A stretch of 64,000 nt of DNA from Nostoc sp. TCL26-01 (GTDB taxonomy: Bacteria > Cyanobacteriota > Cyanobacteriia > Cyanobacteriales > Nostocaceae), in assembly GCF_013393945.1 (NCBI RefSeq), contig NZ_CP040297.1:62001-126000 (forward strand), written 5' to 3'. The position numbers and the translations under genes were made by a program. Shown here one piece after another: positions 53,573 to 63,157 of this stretch; position 1 is the stretch's first letter; each line of letters starts with the position of its first letter. Below the pieces are notes generated by a model. That model was not told the DNA's origin. It worked only from the letters and a program-made list of their open reading frames with translations, and ran no database searches.

Positions 53573-53833
53573 ATGCCAGATCCTTTAATGTACCAACAAG
53601 ATAACTTTGTTGTCTTAGAAACAAACCAACCAGAACAATTCCTAACTACAGCAGAATTATTAGATAAACTCAAAGGAGAACTTCAAAAAATAGATGTTTC
53701 CGACTTACCACAAGAGTTGCAAAGATTTGACTCCTTAACAGACCAAGCCCAACATTTAATAGACACAAGTTGCAACCTAGATGTTGGTGCAGGAAAATAT
53801 CTCCAGTGGTACGCAGTACGCTTAGAAAAATAA
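53573..53833 (+). CDS. CRR7-family protein (NDH-1 assembly-type)
   Basis: The 86-residue protein matches the small conserved family that includes plant CHLORORESPIRATORY REDUCTION 7: MYQQDNFVVLETNQPEQFLT, ELLDKLKGEL, and a C-terminal LDVGAGKYLQWYAVRLEK. The plant protein is needed for the chloroplast NDH-1 complex; the cyanobacterial role is inferred to be related. It is soluble and monocistronic. The family call rests on memory of the pattern. Confidence 0.7.
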   Translation: MPDPLMYQQDNFVVLETNQPEQFLTTAELLDKLKGELQKIDVSDLPQELQRFDSLTDQAQHLIDTSCNLDVGAGKYLQWYAVRLEK

Positions 53834-53866
53834 GCTGTTAGTCATCAGTCTTAGTTATTCTGCCTA

Positions 53867-53925
53867 ACTAATGACCAATGACTATTGACTATTGACTATT
53901 GACTATTGACTATTGACCATCAGTA
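53867..53925. repeat. GACTATT heptamers overlapping the DUF2854 3' end
   Basis: Six TGACTAT units run to 53922. The last codons (GQ) and stop of the DUF2854 gene are read from them. Confidence 0.75.
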
Positions 53926-54458
53926 ACCAAAGCTAATTCAATTTCATCTTCATCAACTTGCGTGATTTGCACTATGACCCCAGGTCCAAAGTATTTGGTC
54001 ATTTTTTCTTGTTTTTCTTGCCAAACACTAATTGGTATTGCAGGTGAGTCAAATTCTAAAATCAGAGTATAAGCACCATCAGTTTCCGTCTCCCGCAAAC
54101 CCGTCACTTCTGGCCTGTCTTCATCTGAAGGACTTAAACCCAAGAAAGAAAGCGCTCCATCTAGATGAGCATCTTGTCCATAACAATAGCGCGTGATGTC
54201 CTTACGAATTTTATTTTGCGTCACAGTTGCTTGCTGCTCTCGCAAGCGCAAAACTGATGGCGTTGTTGGCTGACTAAAGGGTATAGGCTTAAGTTCATTT
54301 GCTTTGAGTGCCAATCCTCCCAGTAAAAGAGGAAACCCATAAAAAAATCCCACCAGATTTAGTGTGGCATTATTGGCAGCATAAGCCACAAAGCCAATGA
54401 TAGTTAACAGGCCACCGACGCTTAAACCGAGTGTTCCCAAGGAGATTTGGCGTAACAT
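53910..54458 (-). CDS. DUF2854 thylakoid/membrane protein
   Basis: The 182-residue protein has two N-terminal membrane segments (LGTLGLSVGGLLTIIGFVAY and LVGFFYGFPLLLGGLAL) and a soluble C-terminal domain with RKDITRYCYGQDAHLDGALSFLGLS and a WQEKQEKMTKYFGPGV segment. It matches DUF2854, found in cyanobacteria and plant chloroplasts; function not defined. The final Gly-Gln and stop are encoded by GACTATT heptamer repeats. Confidence 0.8.
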   Translation of the reverse strand: MLRQISLGTLGLSVGGLLTIIGFVAYAANNATLNLVGFFYGFPLLLGGLALKANELKPIPFSQPTTPSVLRLREQQATVTQNKIRKDITRYCYGQDAHLDGALSFLGLSPSDEDRPEVTGLRETETDGAYTLILEFDSPAIPISVWQEKQEKMTKYFGPGVIVQITQVDEDEIELALVTDGQ

Positions 54459-54632
54459 GATTCGAGTATGGTATAAATTCTGATCACATGAGTTTTACTA
54501 TCATCGGTTATAAGCAACAACTTAGGGAAGAGCCTGGACTGAGAATTTTGAGTTTCTCACTCAGGATAGTGAAAAGTATCACCTTTTTTGGGTTAAGTTT
54601 AAATTTGGAGCTACTCAAGGATTTAAAAAATA

Positions 54633-54815
54633 ATGGATTTACCAACTCTTAAAGAACGCATTGCCGCAGTTCAAAGTAAACGGGAGTATTTACTAAGTTT
54701 GTTAGAGCAACCAAATCTAGGGATTTTAAGAGTAGATGTGAATCAAGCCTTAGAAGAACTAGATGAATTAGTGGAAGAATATAAACGTACTATTCCAGAA
54801 GCAGATAGTAATTAA
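54633..54815 (+). CDS. Conserved-looking 60-residue helical protein
   Basis: MDLPTLKERIAAVQSKREYL starts a highly charged, leucine-heptad protein with predicted helices (LLSLLEQPN, VNQALEELDELVEEYKRTI). There is an in-frame ATG with a short A-rich leader. Function is unknown. The even charge pattern and absence of repeats suggest a real gene and not a chance ORF. Confidence 0.6.
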   Translation: MDLPTLKERIAAVQSKREYLLSLLEQPNLGILRVDVNQALEELDELVEEYKRTIPEADSN

Positions 54816-54956
54816 GCTGAATTGTTAATCACGATCGCCAAACGTGTCGGTATGAATCTCAAGCCATGACTCTACCGACGCTTCTGAAATCCAGAATCTT
54901 TTCATCTTCTTAATGTTAAGCTACGCTCAAGTTATTTAATTAACTGAGATACGTGC

Positions 54957-55373
54957 TTAATTAGGAAGTGAAATATCCTCTGCACGCTTTCCCAACTGTC
55001 TAACTAGAGCAATTAGTTCTTTGGTGGAAACATCTTTTTTACAAACATCATCAAAGTTAGGCATTGTTTTACTGTCTGGAAGATTCGCATCTTCTACAGA
55101 CGAGTAAGCTAGTATTTGCGTATTGGGAGAAATAGCTTTAATATGTCCAGAAGCACACCAACCATCCATAACTGGCATCTGCAAATCCAGCACAATGACA
55201 TCAGGATGGCGGTCTTTTACCATTTCTATTGCTTCTTGACCGTTACTCGCTAATCCCACTACTTGAATATTTTCTTGACTAGAGAAAGCAAGTTGTAGGG
55301 TTAAACGAGTCAGTTCATGATCGTCAACCACTAGAACTTTTAAGGTAGAGGACTCACAGGAGAACATTAACAT
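54957..55373 (-). CDS. Stand-alone response-regulator receiver protein
   Basis: The 138-residue protein is one receiver domain: LKVLVVDDHELTRLTL (acidic pair), phospho-acceptor Asp in DVIVLDLQMPVMDGW, and the Lys in CKKDVSTKEL. There is no output domain, so it acts as a CheY-like relay. A hybrid histidine kinase in the window (15.3-21.2 kb) lacks a receiver but is far away; no partnership can be claimed. It is monocistronic. Confidence 0.88.
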   Translation of the reverse strand: MLMFSCESSTLKVLVVDDHELTRLTLQLAFSSQENIQVVGLASNGQEAIEMVKDRHPDVIVLDLQMPVMDGWCASGHIKAISPNTQILAYSSVEDANLPDSKTMPNFDDVCKKDVSTKELIALVRQLGKRAEDISLPN

Positions 55374-55526
55374 TCCCGGAAAAGACTAGATACGATATTT
55401 TTAATAGTTTATGGGAACAAGTACCAACAATTACTCTATCCTATGGTTGAATAATTGGTGTCTAACCATACGAATTATTGAGGATAATTGTTGGAAAAGT
55501 AAATTCTCATGAAAAACTAGATTTAC

Positions 55527-57743
55527 CTAGCTTTCTGTGAGTAGAGAACCTTTTGGTGAATCAACCAGATTTGTGGCTATACTAGTTGAACGCAAAGCCA
55601 TATTAATGAAAGTTATTTGTGAATTGGCTTCTGGACAATCTTCTCCTGGACGACGTTGAATATAACTGCCATCAGCTTGTAAATCCCAAGCTTGACGGTT
55701 ATCAGCTAGCATAATTCCTAAAATTTCTTGCAAATCTTTGGCTATGTCTGGATCTTGGATGGGAGTAATTACTTCCACTCGTCGATCTAAATTACGTCGC
55801 ATCCAATCAGCACTACCGATATATATTTCTTCTTGACCATTGTTATGGAAGTAATATATACGGGAGTGTTCTAAAAAGCGACCGACAATGCTGATGATGC
55901 GAATGTTTTCGCTGATGTCTGGGAGTCCTGGACGCAAACAGCAAATACCGCGAATAATCAAATCAATTTGCACGCCAGCACGGGATGCTTCATACAAAGT
56001 GGCAATGATTTGTGGATCGACAAGGGAGTTCATTTTTGCCACAATGCGCCCAGAGAATCCGTTTTGAGCATTGGCAATTTCCCGACGAATTAATTCCAAA
56101 AAGCGATCGCGCATATTCACAGGCGCAACTAACAATTCTCGATAGGATTTTTGCCGCGAATAACCAGTCAAAAAATTAAACAAATCTGTAATATCAGCGC
56201 CTAATTCTTCACGACAACTAAACAATCCTAAATCTGTATAGAGTCTCGCTGTTTTTGGATTATAATTCCCAGTCCCTATATGTACATAACGCCGCATCCG
56301 GTCTTTTTCTCGCCGCACTACCATGACAGTTTTAGAGTGAGTTTTCAGCCCAACCAAACCATAAACTACATGGACACCAACTCTTTCTAATCTCCTGGCC
56401 CAGTAAATATTATTCTCTTCATCAAATCGCGCTTTTAATTCCACTAAAACCGAGACTTGCTTACCATTTTCCGCCGCCGCAATTAAGGCATTAACTATGG
56501 GCGAATCTCCAGAAGTCCGATACAAAGTCATCTTGATTGCCAAGACATTCGGATCATGAGCTGCATGGGTAATAAAGCGGACGACGGTGGCAGAAAATGA
56601 TTGATAGGGATGGTGGACAAATAAATCTTTTTCTCTAATTATGGAAAAAAAATCTCTACCTTCCTCTACTTCCATCACATCAGTATCTGCATCTAAACTC
56701 GGTTCCCGTAGACGTTGCAGGCGTGTAGGTACTACAGACTGACGTGGTGGATCTTTGAGTTCTGGTAACGGTAAAGCCATAAAAGACATCAAATCACGCA
56801 GTCCTAAAAGCCCATCAACCTCATAAACATCACTTTCTGTGAGTTCTAAATCTTCTAGCAACCTGTTGCGGATAGGTTCTGGTGTTTGAGATTGGATTTC
56901 AATTCTCACAGGAGAACCACCAATGCGCCGTTTTCGCAGTTCTTGTTCTATGGCTAGTAACAGATCATCGGCTTCATCTTCTTCTAGAGCCAAATCAGCA
57001 TCACGAGTAATGCGGAAAGGGTGGTACTCTTGAATATTCATGCCGGGAAATAGAGAATCCAGGTTGTGAGCGATCGCCTGCTCTAATGGTACACCCGTCC
57101 AGTAACTCTGTTGTCCGTTTTCCTGAGTGGCTAAATCTGGAGGTAAAGGCAAAAATCGCGGTAGCACATTCGGAACTTTCACCCGTGCAAATAATTCTTC
57201 ATCTGTGTCGGGATTTTTCACCACTACAGCCAAATTCAAGCTGAGATTAGAAATGTAGGGAAAAGGATGGCTAGGATCAACTGCTAAAGGAGTCAGAACC
57301 GGAAAGATTTGTTCTTCAAAATAGTTGTCTAAATAAGTTCGTTGTTTTTGCGTCAAGTTAATGTAATCCAAAATATGAATACCATGACTAGCTAACAACG
57401 GACGGACAACTTGCTCAAAATGTTGATGCTGTTTGGTAAATTGGGGAATCAGATTCAGCCGGATATCATCTAGCTGTTGTTGTGGTGTGCGTCCATCGGG
57501 AGTTAATTGACTAACTTTTGCTTCTACCTGTTGCTTTAAAGCCGCAACCCGCACCATAAAAAACTCATCTAAGTTAGAGCTGAAGATGGCTAAAAACTTG
57601 AGTCTTTCTAACAGTGGTGTGCGAGAGTCGCAGGCTTCATGTAACACCCGATTGTTAAATTCTAACCAGCTTAACTCTCGGTTAATATAATATTGAGGTT
57701 CGTTTAAATTTAGCGGAGTAGAGCTTTTTTTTGATTTAGGCAT
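55527..57743 (-). CDS. ppk1: Polyphosphate kinase 1
   Basis: The 738-residue enzyme polymerises the gamma-phosphate of ATP into polyphosphate. The N-terminal domain has YINRELSWLEFNNRVL. The catalytic half has RFDEENNIYWARRLE, the autophosphorylated His in GLKTHSKTVMVVRR, HIGTGNYNPKTARLYTDLGL, and FLEHSRIYYFHN with the second His. Length and motifs are normal. It is monocistronic. A 12-residue Lys/Ser-rich extension precedes the PPK N domain. Confidence 0.95.
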   Translation of the reverse strand: MPKSKKSSTPLNLNEPQYYINRELSWLEFNNRVLHEACDSRTPLLERLKFLAIFSSNLDEFFMVRVAALKQQVEAKVSQLTPDGRTPQQQLDDIRLNLIPQFTKQHQHFEQVVRPLLASHGIHILDYINLTQKQRTYLDNYFEEQIFPVLTPLAVDPSHPFPYISNLSLNLAVVVKNPDTDEELFARVKVPNVLPRFLPLPPDLATQENGQQSYWTGVPLEQAIAHNLDSLFPGMNIQEYHPFRITRDADLALEEDEADDLLLAIEQELRKRRIGGSPVRIEIQSQTPEPIRNRLLEDLELTESDVYEVDGLLGLRDLMSFMALPLPELKDPPRQSVVPTRLQRLREPSLDADTDVMEVEEGRDFFSIIREKDLFVHHPYQSFSATVVRFITHAAHDPNVLAIKMTLYRTSGDSPIVNALIAAAENGKQVSVLVELKARFDEENNIYWARRLERVGVHVVYGLVGLKTHSKTVMVVRREKDRMRRYVHIGTGNYNPKTARLYTDLGLFSCREELGADITDLFNFLTGYSRQKSYRELLVAPVNMRDRFLELIRREIANAQNGFSGRIVAKMNSLVDPQIIATLYEASRAGVQIDLIIRGICCLRPGLPDISENIRIISIVGRFLEHSRIYYFHNNGQEEIYIGSADWMRRNLDRRVEVITPIQDPDIAKDLQEILGIMLADNRQAWDLQADGSYIQRRPGEDCPEANSQITFINMALRSTSIATNLVDSPKGSLLTES

Positions 57744-58112
57744 GGCGATCGCAGGCTAGCCTGATGCAGCCCATATAGCTGGAGAACAATACACATAGTA
57801 AATGATATAGGCTGACAAGGGAAGCAACTTCATTTGTAATTCGTAATACTCGCCAAAGGCGAGAAGCAAGCTACGTAATTCGTAATTACTCTAGCCTGTC
57901 TATTAACTTAAAAAAGTGATGTGTGCTGTTAGTAGTAGCAGGGGTTTACCCGAATTTCTCCCGAAATTTATCAAACCGAAGTCCAGAGGCTGTAGGGGCG
58001 GGTTCACAAATATGCTTCAATCATTTACGAATGTCTCGTGAACCCGCCTCTACTGTTTTGTGAGAAATCCAGGTTTAGTCTGTGATGAGTACAAAATACT
58101 AACTTCTAGCCT
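57744..58112. other. Intergenic region with AATTCGT repeats and a 126-bp foldback
   Basis: CGTAATTCGTAAT units with a CGCCAAAGGCG insertion lie at 57836-57885, followed by the foldback copy at 57949-58074, which ends 38 bases from the usher gene stop. No ORF was recognised. Confidence 0.7.
57949..58074. mobile_element. 126-bp foldback/MITE-like element, copy 2
   Basis: It has the same length and order as 2197-2322: GAATTTCTC at the left, GTAGGGGCGGGTTCAC / GTGAACCCGCCTCTAC inside, and GTGAGAAATCC at the right. Confidence 0.7.
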
Positions 58113-61100
58113 CTAAGGATTAGGTGTATCTGATTTTTCTGGTGCTTGTTTAACGGCGGCAGAAATTGGTAATTGCAAGTTTTGATCATAGACAAATTCT
58201 TTAGTCACTGCCACGTCGAGTTGTGGTAGGGTTTGGGTACTAGTTATATTTATGCCTTCTTGTTTAGGAACTCGCAGTGTGTACTTACCAACAGGGATAC
58301 CATCTAGACGGTAAAGACCAAACTGATCAGTTGTAGTAGTAGCGACTTGTTTACCTTCAGCATTAATGAGTTGTATCTCTACTTCTGGGATTGGTTGACC
58401 TGCCACATCAGTAATTCTACCAGCCATACCATATTCTAAGTTGACAGGGAAGTTTAACTGCGTCACAGCCGCACCAGCAACTTCTGCCACAATCGAAGAC
58501 TTCCGTACATTCAATTCGATGGGTAATTCATCTGGATCTAGTTGAACTATATAGTTTCCTTCGCGCAAGTTACCCACAAAGAAGTTACCTTCAGAGTCGA
58601 TTCTCCCTCCCCCAACTTGGCGACCACGGTTATTGTAGACTTGGATTAAACCACCACTCAAGTCTGCACCATTCCTACCGCCTTCAACTACGATTCGTCC
58701 AGATATTGCACCTGTGTCTCGTCCAATGGAACTGTATTCAGATGGTGCTACTCTACCGCCTGCAAAAGATAAATCTGATACTAATGATATAGTTAGGCGG
58801 TCATCCCCAAAACCACCAACAAAATTTCTATTTCTAGAAGGAATGCCTTGATAATCAAGAGATAAAAATAATCCTGGAAGTACTCGCATACTAGCACCCA
58901 CAAAGGGGCCAATTTCTCCCTCTCTATATCCCAGACCCACGCGCCAGCTTAAACCTGATAAAGTGGGTGCAGTACGACCAAGTACTAAAGTATAACGAGT
59001 AGCTAAATCACCACCAGATTCAGTCCCTAAAGATAAACGGTACTCTCGGTTCAAGTTATAGCTAAAATCTGATGTGTATACATTACTATAAGCATTAAAC
59101 AACAACCTAGTATTTCTTGTAGGTTGATATGAGGCATTAAATACGTAATCACCGTCATAACTAGGTGTGCTTCTAAAAGATAAGTTAGCCGCCGGACGGA
59201 AAGAAAAAGTAGGCAGAATATAATTAGAGTTTATATTTTGATTTTGGTAGCTGCGTGCAACAAATCCTAATGTGAAATTGTTATTAAATTTATAACTAAC
59301 ATCTAAACTATGGTTATTGCGATCGCGTCCACCATTACTCGAAACACCACTGAAGTATCGCTGAGGATAAAGCTCAGAAGTTCCTAAAATCCGCCACTTA
59401 TCTAACTGAAAATCTAAGTCTGCTCTGTAAGCTAATTCACCAGATGAAGTCCCTACGTTAGCGGATAAAATCAATGGACTAGCTAAACGCCAAGCAAAAC
59501 CCGCTTGAGCTTGAGTCGTCTCTGGAAGTACTTGTACCCCAGCTTCTAAAGTTAAATTGTCAGAAATACCTTGACGTACCTGATAGAAGCCAGCAAACTT
59601 ACCAGCTTGAGTAGAACTAATATCATCGAATAAAGTGTTTTGCAGCCAGTTACCAGTGACACCTAGACCTGCTAACTGCACATTACCACCAGACGGTAAC
59701 AACAAATCTGAAGAGTTCAGGCTTAGAGAACGAACTTCGATAGGTATATTGAGATTATTGCGATCGTATACCAAAAGTTCAATTTCACTAGTTTGACCTA
59801 TGGGCAACAAAATATCTTGAAAATCATATTCTCCACTTAGTCCCACCTGCTGTTGAGCAAATACAACACCACCAACTCGTAACTGTACAAAACTGGCGGG
59901 AGGAACTACACCACGAAATGCTTGTGTGGGCTGAGAACGCCGAGGAAAAAGTTCAGATGCACTGTAATTAGTGTTAAATCTATCTGCGGGTAAGTTAGTG
60001 TAACCAAACTGTAACCCTGTTAAATTTAATCCCGACAACACAGGATTTAAACTCAGTTGTTGTCTACCAACCTGATAAAGCAATCTTCCTGAGCGTTTAA
60101 AGTAGAAGTATTCACTCAATTCGGGTTGGTTAATAAAATTATTATCTAACCTTAAACGCCATGCGCCGCCACCTAAACGCCCACCTAAAAGAGTAGAACT
60201 ACGCCAACTTGAATCACCAGAACTACTGAAATAATTTAACTCTTGCCGTAAATTTGATAAGCCACTGCTAGGAGGTCTAACTTCAGGTTTTAAGTCAATA
60301 GCTTGATTTCTAGATTGTCCACTACCCCTGCGCCAAGGTAAATCAATATTTAAAGCTAAGTCTGAAGTTTTCAGTTCTAAGGTTGTTAGTAATTTTTCCT
60401 TTAAGAAGGTATCACTAATATAATTAATACCGTCAATTTTCTTTAAGTCTGTTTCTGTAATAGTTACTACCCCTAAAGGAGTTTTAATTTGAGTCTTATT
60501 GTCAGTCTTGTCAAGTTCTAATCCGGTAATTTGAGCAAAACTATCAAGGGGAATTAAGAGGCTATTATCTTCTTTAATAATTTCTAAACTACCAACTTCT
60601 TTTTCATTAATAAATACTCCCACCAATAAAGTTTTAGCGGCTGCCAAAATGTTATCAGCAGGAAGATTAGGTACACTATGATTATCTTTTGGTATAGATG
60701 CTTTATCTTCTTGAGCTACTAAGTTATTAGTAGGTTGAGTTGGTAAATCTGCTACTATCACACTTTCCGTATTAACATCTGCTACTGTATCTGTGATGTA
60801 GTTGTTAGAAGCATCTTGAGGTATTGCCAATGCTGTAGCAGTTGGCAAAATCATTGTATTTTTTATTCTATTAGACTCTGGAAAAGTAAAATTCAAATCA
60901 TCTTGCTTAATATCATCAGAGATATAATTTATATCTCTTGAAAAGTAAGATTGCTGAGGCTGGCTTTCCTGAATATCCGGCAAATCTTCACCAATATCTG
61001 TGAGATTTTTAGACTTACTAACAATAATATCTTGATTGTTTAAAGTCTCATTTATGCTGATTTTATCACATGAATATTCTGAGCCATCTGAAGAAAACTC

Positions 61101-61259
61101 AGGAGGTAGATTTTCTGGTGGAGTGGGAGTCGCTACTGTTCCTGCAATTACTTTATTTTTCTTGTTAGTACTGATAGTATTTAACAGAGTTTTACAAGAT
61201 TCATTTTCAGACTTTGCAACTGTAACTAATGGGGGAAGTGCAGAAGGTTGGTAGAACAT
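58113..61259 (-). CDS. Usher-like outer-membrane protein of a chaperone-usher system
   Basis: It has 1,048 residues from ATG 61259 (a GTG at 61271 adds four). After a roughly 200-residue disordered N-terminus comes an alpha/beta region (VGVFINEKEVGSLEII, LLIPLDSFAQITGLEL), then a beta-rich region of about 500 residues with alternating strands expected of a transmembrane barrel. A plug-like insert lies near FVQLRVGGVVFAQQQVGLSGEYDFQDI. Two C-terminal carboxypeptidase-regulatory-like Ig folds follow (GRIVVEGGRNG; GRITDVAGQPIPEVEI). The neighbours are a PapD-like chaperone and pilin-like subunits, so it should secrete and assemble surface fibres. No N-terminal signal peptide is visible. Confidence 0.78.
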   Translation of the reverse strand: MFYQPSALPPLVTVAKSENESCKTLLNTISTNKKNKVIAGTVATPTPPENLPPEFSSDGSEYSCDKISINETLNNQDIIVSKSKNLTDIGEDLPDIQESQPQQSYFSRDINYISDDIKQDDLNFTFPESNRIKNTMILPTATALAIPQDASNNYITDTVADVNTESVIVADLPTQPTNNLVAQEDKASIPKDNHSVPNLPADNILAAAKTLLVGVFINEKEVGSLEIIKEDNSLLIPLDSFAQITGLELDKTDNKTQIKTPLGVVTITETDLKKIDGINYISDTFLKEKLLTTLELKTSDLALNIDLPWRRGSGQSRNQAIDLKPEVRPPSSGLSNLRQELNYFSSSGDSSWRSSTLLGGRLGGGAWRLRLDNNFINQPELSEYFYFKRSGRLLYQVGRQQLSLNPVLSGLNLTGLQFGYTNLPADRFNTNYSASELFPRRSQPTQAFRGVVPPASFVQLRVGGVVFAQQQVGLSGEYDFQDILLPIGQTSEIELLVYDRNNLNIPIEVRSLSLNSSDLLLPSGGNVQLAGLGVTGNWLQNTLFDDISSTQAGKFAGFYQVRQGISDNLTLEAGVQVLPETTQAQAGFAWRLASPLILSANVGTSSGELAYRADLDFQLDKWRILGTSELYPQRYFSGVSSNGGRDRNNHSLDVSYKFNNNFTLGFVARSYQNQNINSNYILPTFSFRPAANLSFRSTPSYDGDYVFNASYQPTRNTRLLFNAYSNVYTSDFSYNLNREYRLSLGTESGGDLATRYTLVLGRTAPTLSGLSWRVGLGYREGEIGPFVGASMRVLPGLFLSLDYQGIPSRNRNFVGGFGDDRLTISLVSDLSFAGGRVAPSEYSSIGRDTGAISGRIVVEGGRNGADLSGGLIQVYNNRGRQVGGGRIDSEGNFFVGNLREGNYIVQLDPDELPIELNVRKSSIVAEVAGAAVTQLNFPVNLEYGMAGRITDVAGQPIPEVEIQLINAEGKQVATTTTDQFGLYRLDGIPVGKYTLRVPKQEGINITSTQTLPQLDVAVTKEFVYDQNLQLPISAAVKQAPEKSDTPNP

Positions 61260-61356
61260 ATTTAAGCACACAAATTCCTATAGGTAGCCCAAGAAACTTC
61301 CCGGCTCCAAATAATTACTGGGAAGAATAAAAAACTTACTTTTGAATTTACAAAAT

Positions 61357-62313
61357 CTATTTGCGACGCTGAGAATTTCTCAAAGAATCTCTCAGTTTTG
61401 TTGAATTTGGCTGAACACGTGACCTGCTATTACTAGCCACTGGACTATTAAATGGCACAGTAAAAGGTATACCTTTATTAATTGCTACACCATTTAATTC
61501 TCCATTGATATCTAATACATAGTCACCAGGAGGTAAATTTTTAGTGATTGGTAGCAAGACACGACGACGATTATCAGGTAAAACTGGTACTGAAGGTAAA
61601 AAGCCTGCATCTGCTACAGGTTCAGCAATTTTTGAACCTGGTTTTTCTATGTTAACCACCGGTTTTGTTGCGTCAGCACCAGGATATTTAGTAGCTGGCC
61701 AGATAGCATATTGACCTTTCAGATTTATGGAAGCATTACCTTGGTTAGAAATATCAAAAATAGCGTTCAGCGCATTCGATTTTGTGTCTACATTCACAGC
61801 ATTTAAAACACCAACTCTCTTGATATCTCCTACATAACCATAGACAGCAACACCTACTTTACCAATTACTTGTAATCCTTTTGATGAGGGATTATTACCA
61901 GGAATTTCTTCGATAAAGATCATCGCTCGATGTTCACCATTTTGCGGTTGAATACGAGGACGAACAGCAAAGCGAATGGTTTGTGAACTGCCTGGGGGAA
62001 TGATAAAGCGAGAAGGTGTGTAAACAATCCATTGGTCTAAAGACTGCTCACTAGGAGGAATTGGTTGTATTTGATTTTTTTCATTCATCACCCATGAGCG
62101 TACGTAAACTTTTAGCTCAACTGGTTTAGAATCAAAATTTATCACCTTAATAGCTTGAGAGCGTGTCTTATTGCTCTTAATATCGATTTGAAATCTTGGC
62201 GGAGAAACACCAACATTAATTGCTGATGCTGGCATTGTGCTTAAAGCTAACGCTCCTAATATACCCAAAGAGATTGTGCTAAGTTTTGGGAAAAACTGAA
62301 TAAGATTTTTCAC
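61357..62313 (-). CDS. PapD-like periplasmic chaperone
   Basis: The 318-residue protein has a clear signal peptide (ISLGILGALALSTMPASA, cleavage near residue 31). It has the chaperone-like strand VSPPRFQIDIKSNKTRSQAIKVIN and the IPPGSSQTIRFAVRP segment of the first Ig domain, followed by a second Ig domain and a basic Ser/Arg tail (SRSRVQPNSTKLRDSLRNSQ). Such chaperones donate a strand to pilin subunits in the periplasm before usher-mediated assembly. It is longer than the usual 230-250 residues. It lies between the subunit gene and the usher in one minus-strand operon. Confidence 0.82.
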   Translation of the reverse strand: MKNLIQFFPKLSTISLGILGALALSTMPASAINVGVSPPRFQIDIKSNKTRSQAIKVINFDSKPVELKVYVRSWVMNEKNQIQPIPPSEQSLDQWIVYTPSRFIIPPGSSQTIRFAVRPRIQPQNGEHRAMIFIEEIPGNNPSSKGLQVIGKVGVAVYGYVGDIKRVGVLNAVNVDTKSNALNAIFDISNQGNASINLKGQYAIWPATKYPGADATKPVVNIEKPGSKIAEPVADAGFLPSVPVLPDNRRRVLLPITKNLPPGDYVLDINGELNGVAINKGIPFTVPFNSPVASNSRSRVQPNSTKLRDSLRNSQRRK

Positions 62314-62360
62314 TTCTGTACACCACAGTATAATTATTTTCTCATTACAGTAAAAGCAAA

Positions 62361-62924
62361 TTAACGACGCTCTACAACCACCGTTAATTCCCCAGCGTAG
62401 ATACCTGCAATCTGAGCGCCGGAAATATCCATTTTTAATCGAAAGCCACCTTGAACTACAGCTGTATTACTGTTGAGATCGCGTGAAACTTCCATAATTG
62501 GTAATGACTCTAGTATCACTGGTAGCTTTGCATCAGAACGTTGCTCACTGCTGACTGCATTACCGTTGCCGTTTTCGGCTTTTAGTTGATAAGTAGCATA
62601 GAGTGAAGCAACTTGATCTACAGGGACTCGCATCTGCCAGACATTAGGAAATTCCCGCACAATTGATGTGTTAAATGAAGGCGGAGCGAATAAGTCACCT
62701 GGGTTACTGACTGACTCACTCTTACTAGTCAGGCTCAGTTCTGATTGTGCTATTGGGGGAATTGTCAGCTTTTGAGGAGTAGCTAATTGGTAAATCTCAA
62801 CAGGTGCAACGGGGGAAGTAAGTTGACCTAGAGTAGGTGTTTGTGACCAAGATAACAAACCTATACTGATAGCTAAGTAGCTAAATAAGCGGTGTTGATA
62901 ACTCTGAATTTGAGGCCATGACAT
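62361..62924 (-). CDS. Secreted fibre subunit-like protein
   Basis: The 187-residue protein begins MSWPQIQSYQHRLFSYLAIS with a hydrophobic segment and GQ-type cleavage region near residue 34. The mature part is beta-rich and ends IAGIYAGELTVVVERR, the same C-terminal strand pattern (G-x-Y-x-G-x-x-x-V) as the next upstream gene, which suggests a minor pilin or tip/anchor subunit. It has 47 bases to the chaperone gene and 233 bases to the major subunit. No named family was recognised with confidence. Confidence 0.65.
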   Translation of the reverse strand: MSWPQIQSYQHRLFSYLAISIGLLSWSQTPTLGQLTSPVAPVEIYQLATPQKLTIPPIAQSELSLTSKSESVSNPGDLFAPPSFNTSIVREFPNVWQMRVPVDQVASLYATYQLKAENGNGNAVSSEQRSDAKLPVILESLPIMEVSRDLNSNTAVVQGGFRLKMDISGAQIAGIYAGELTVVVERR

Positions 62925-63157
62925 ATTGTTTAATTATTCACGTTCCAGTCATGAAGACAAGTCAAATCTTTACTGATATTCATTGCTAAAAGATTTAGTA
63001 TGAAGAATATCCCCCAATTTCCCAGGGATGAAGGGGGATATTTAATCTAGTTAGTTGACTGAATTAGTTAGTAATGGGAGAGTAATCTGCCTTTTGCTTG
63101 CCAAGGTTTGAGCCAGATTTTCTTCTTCCAATACCAATTAACAGCAAATCAATTAGA
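62925..63157. other. Intercistronic region with stable hairpin in the fibre operon
   Basis: A 10-bp perfect stem (AATATCCCCC 63006-63015 / GGGGGATATT 63033-63042) encloses TTTCCCAGGGATGAA. The remainder is AT-rich. It may attenuate expression between the major and minor subunits. Confidence 0.6.
63006..63042 (-). promoter_or_regulatory. Stable hairpin after the major fibre subunit
   Basis: AATATCCCCC and GGGGGATATT pair perfectly. It lies 116-152 bases after the subunit stop and has no T-run on the minus strand, so attenuation or mRNA stabilisation is more likely than full termination. Confidence 0.55.

Noticed and set aside
55374..55526. Possible small gene between the receiver protein and ppk1
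   Set aside because: The 153 bases hold no ORF with a start and protein-like composition.
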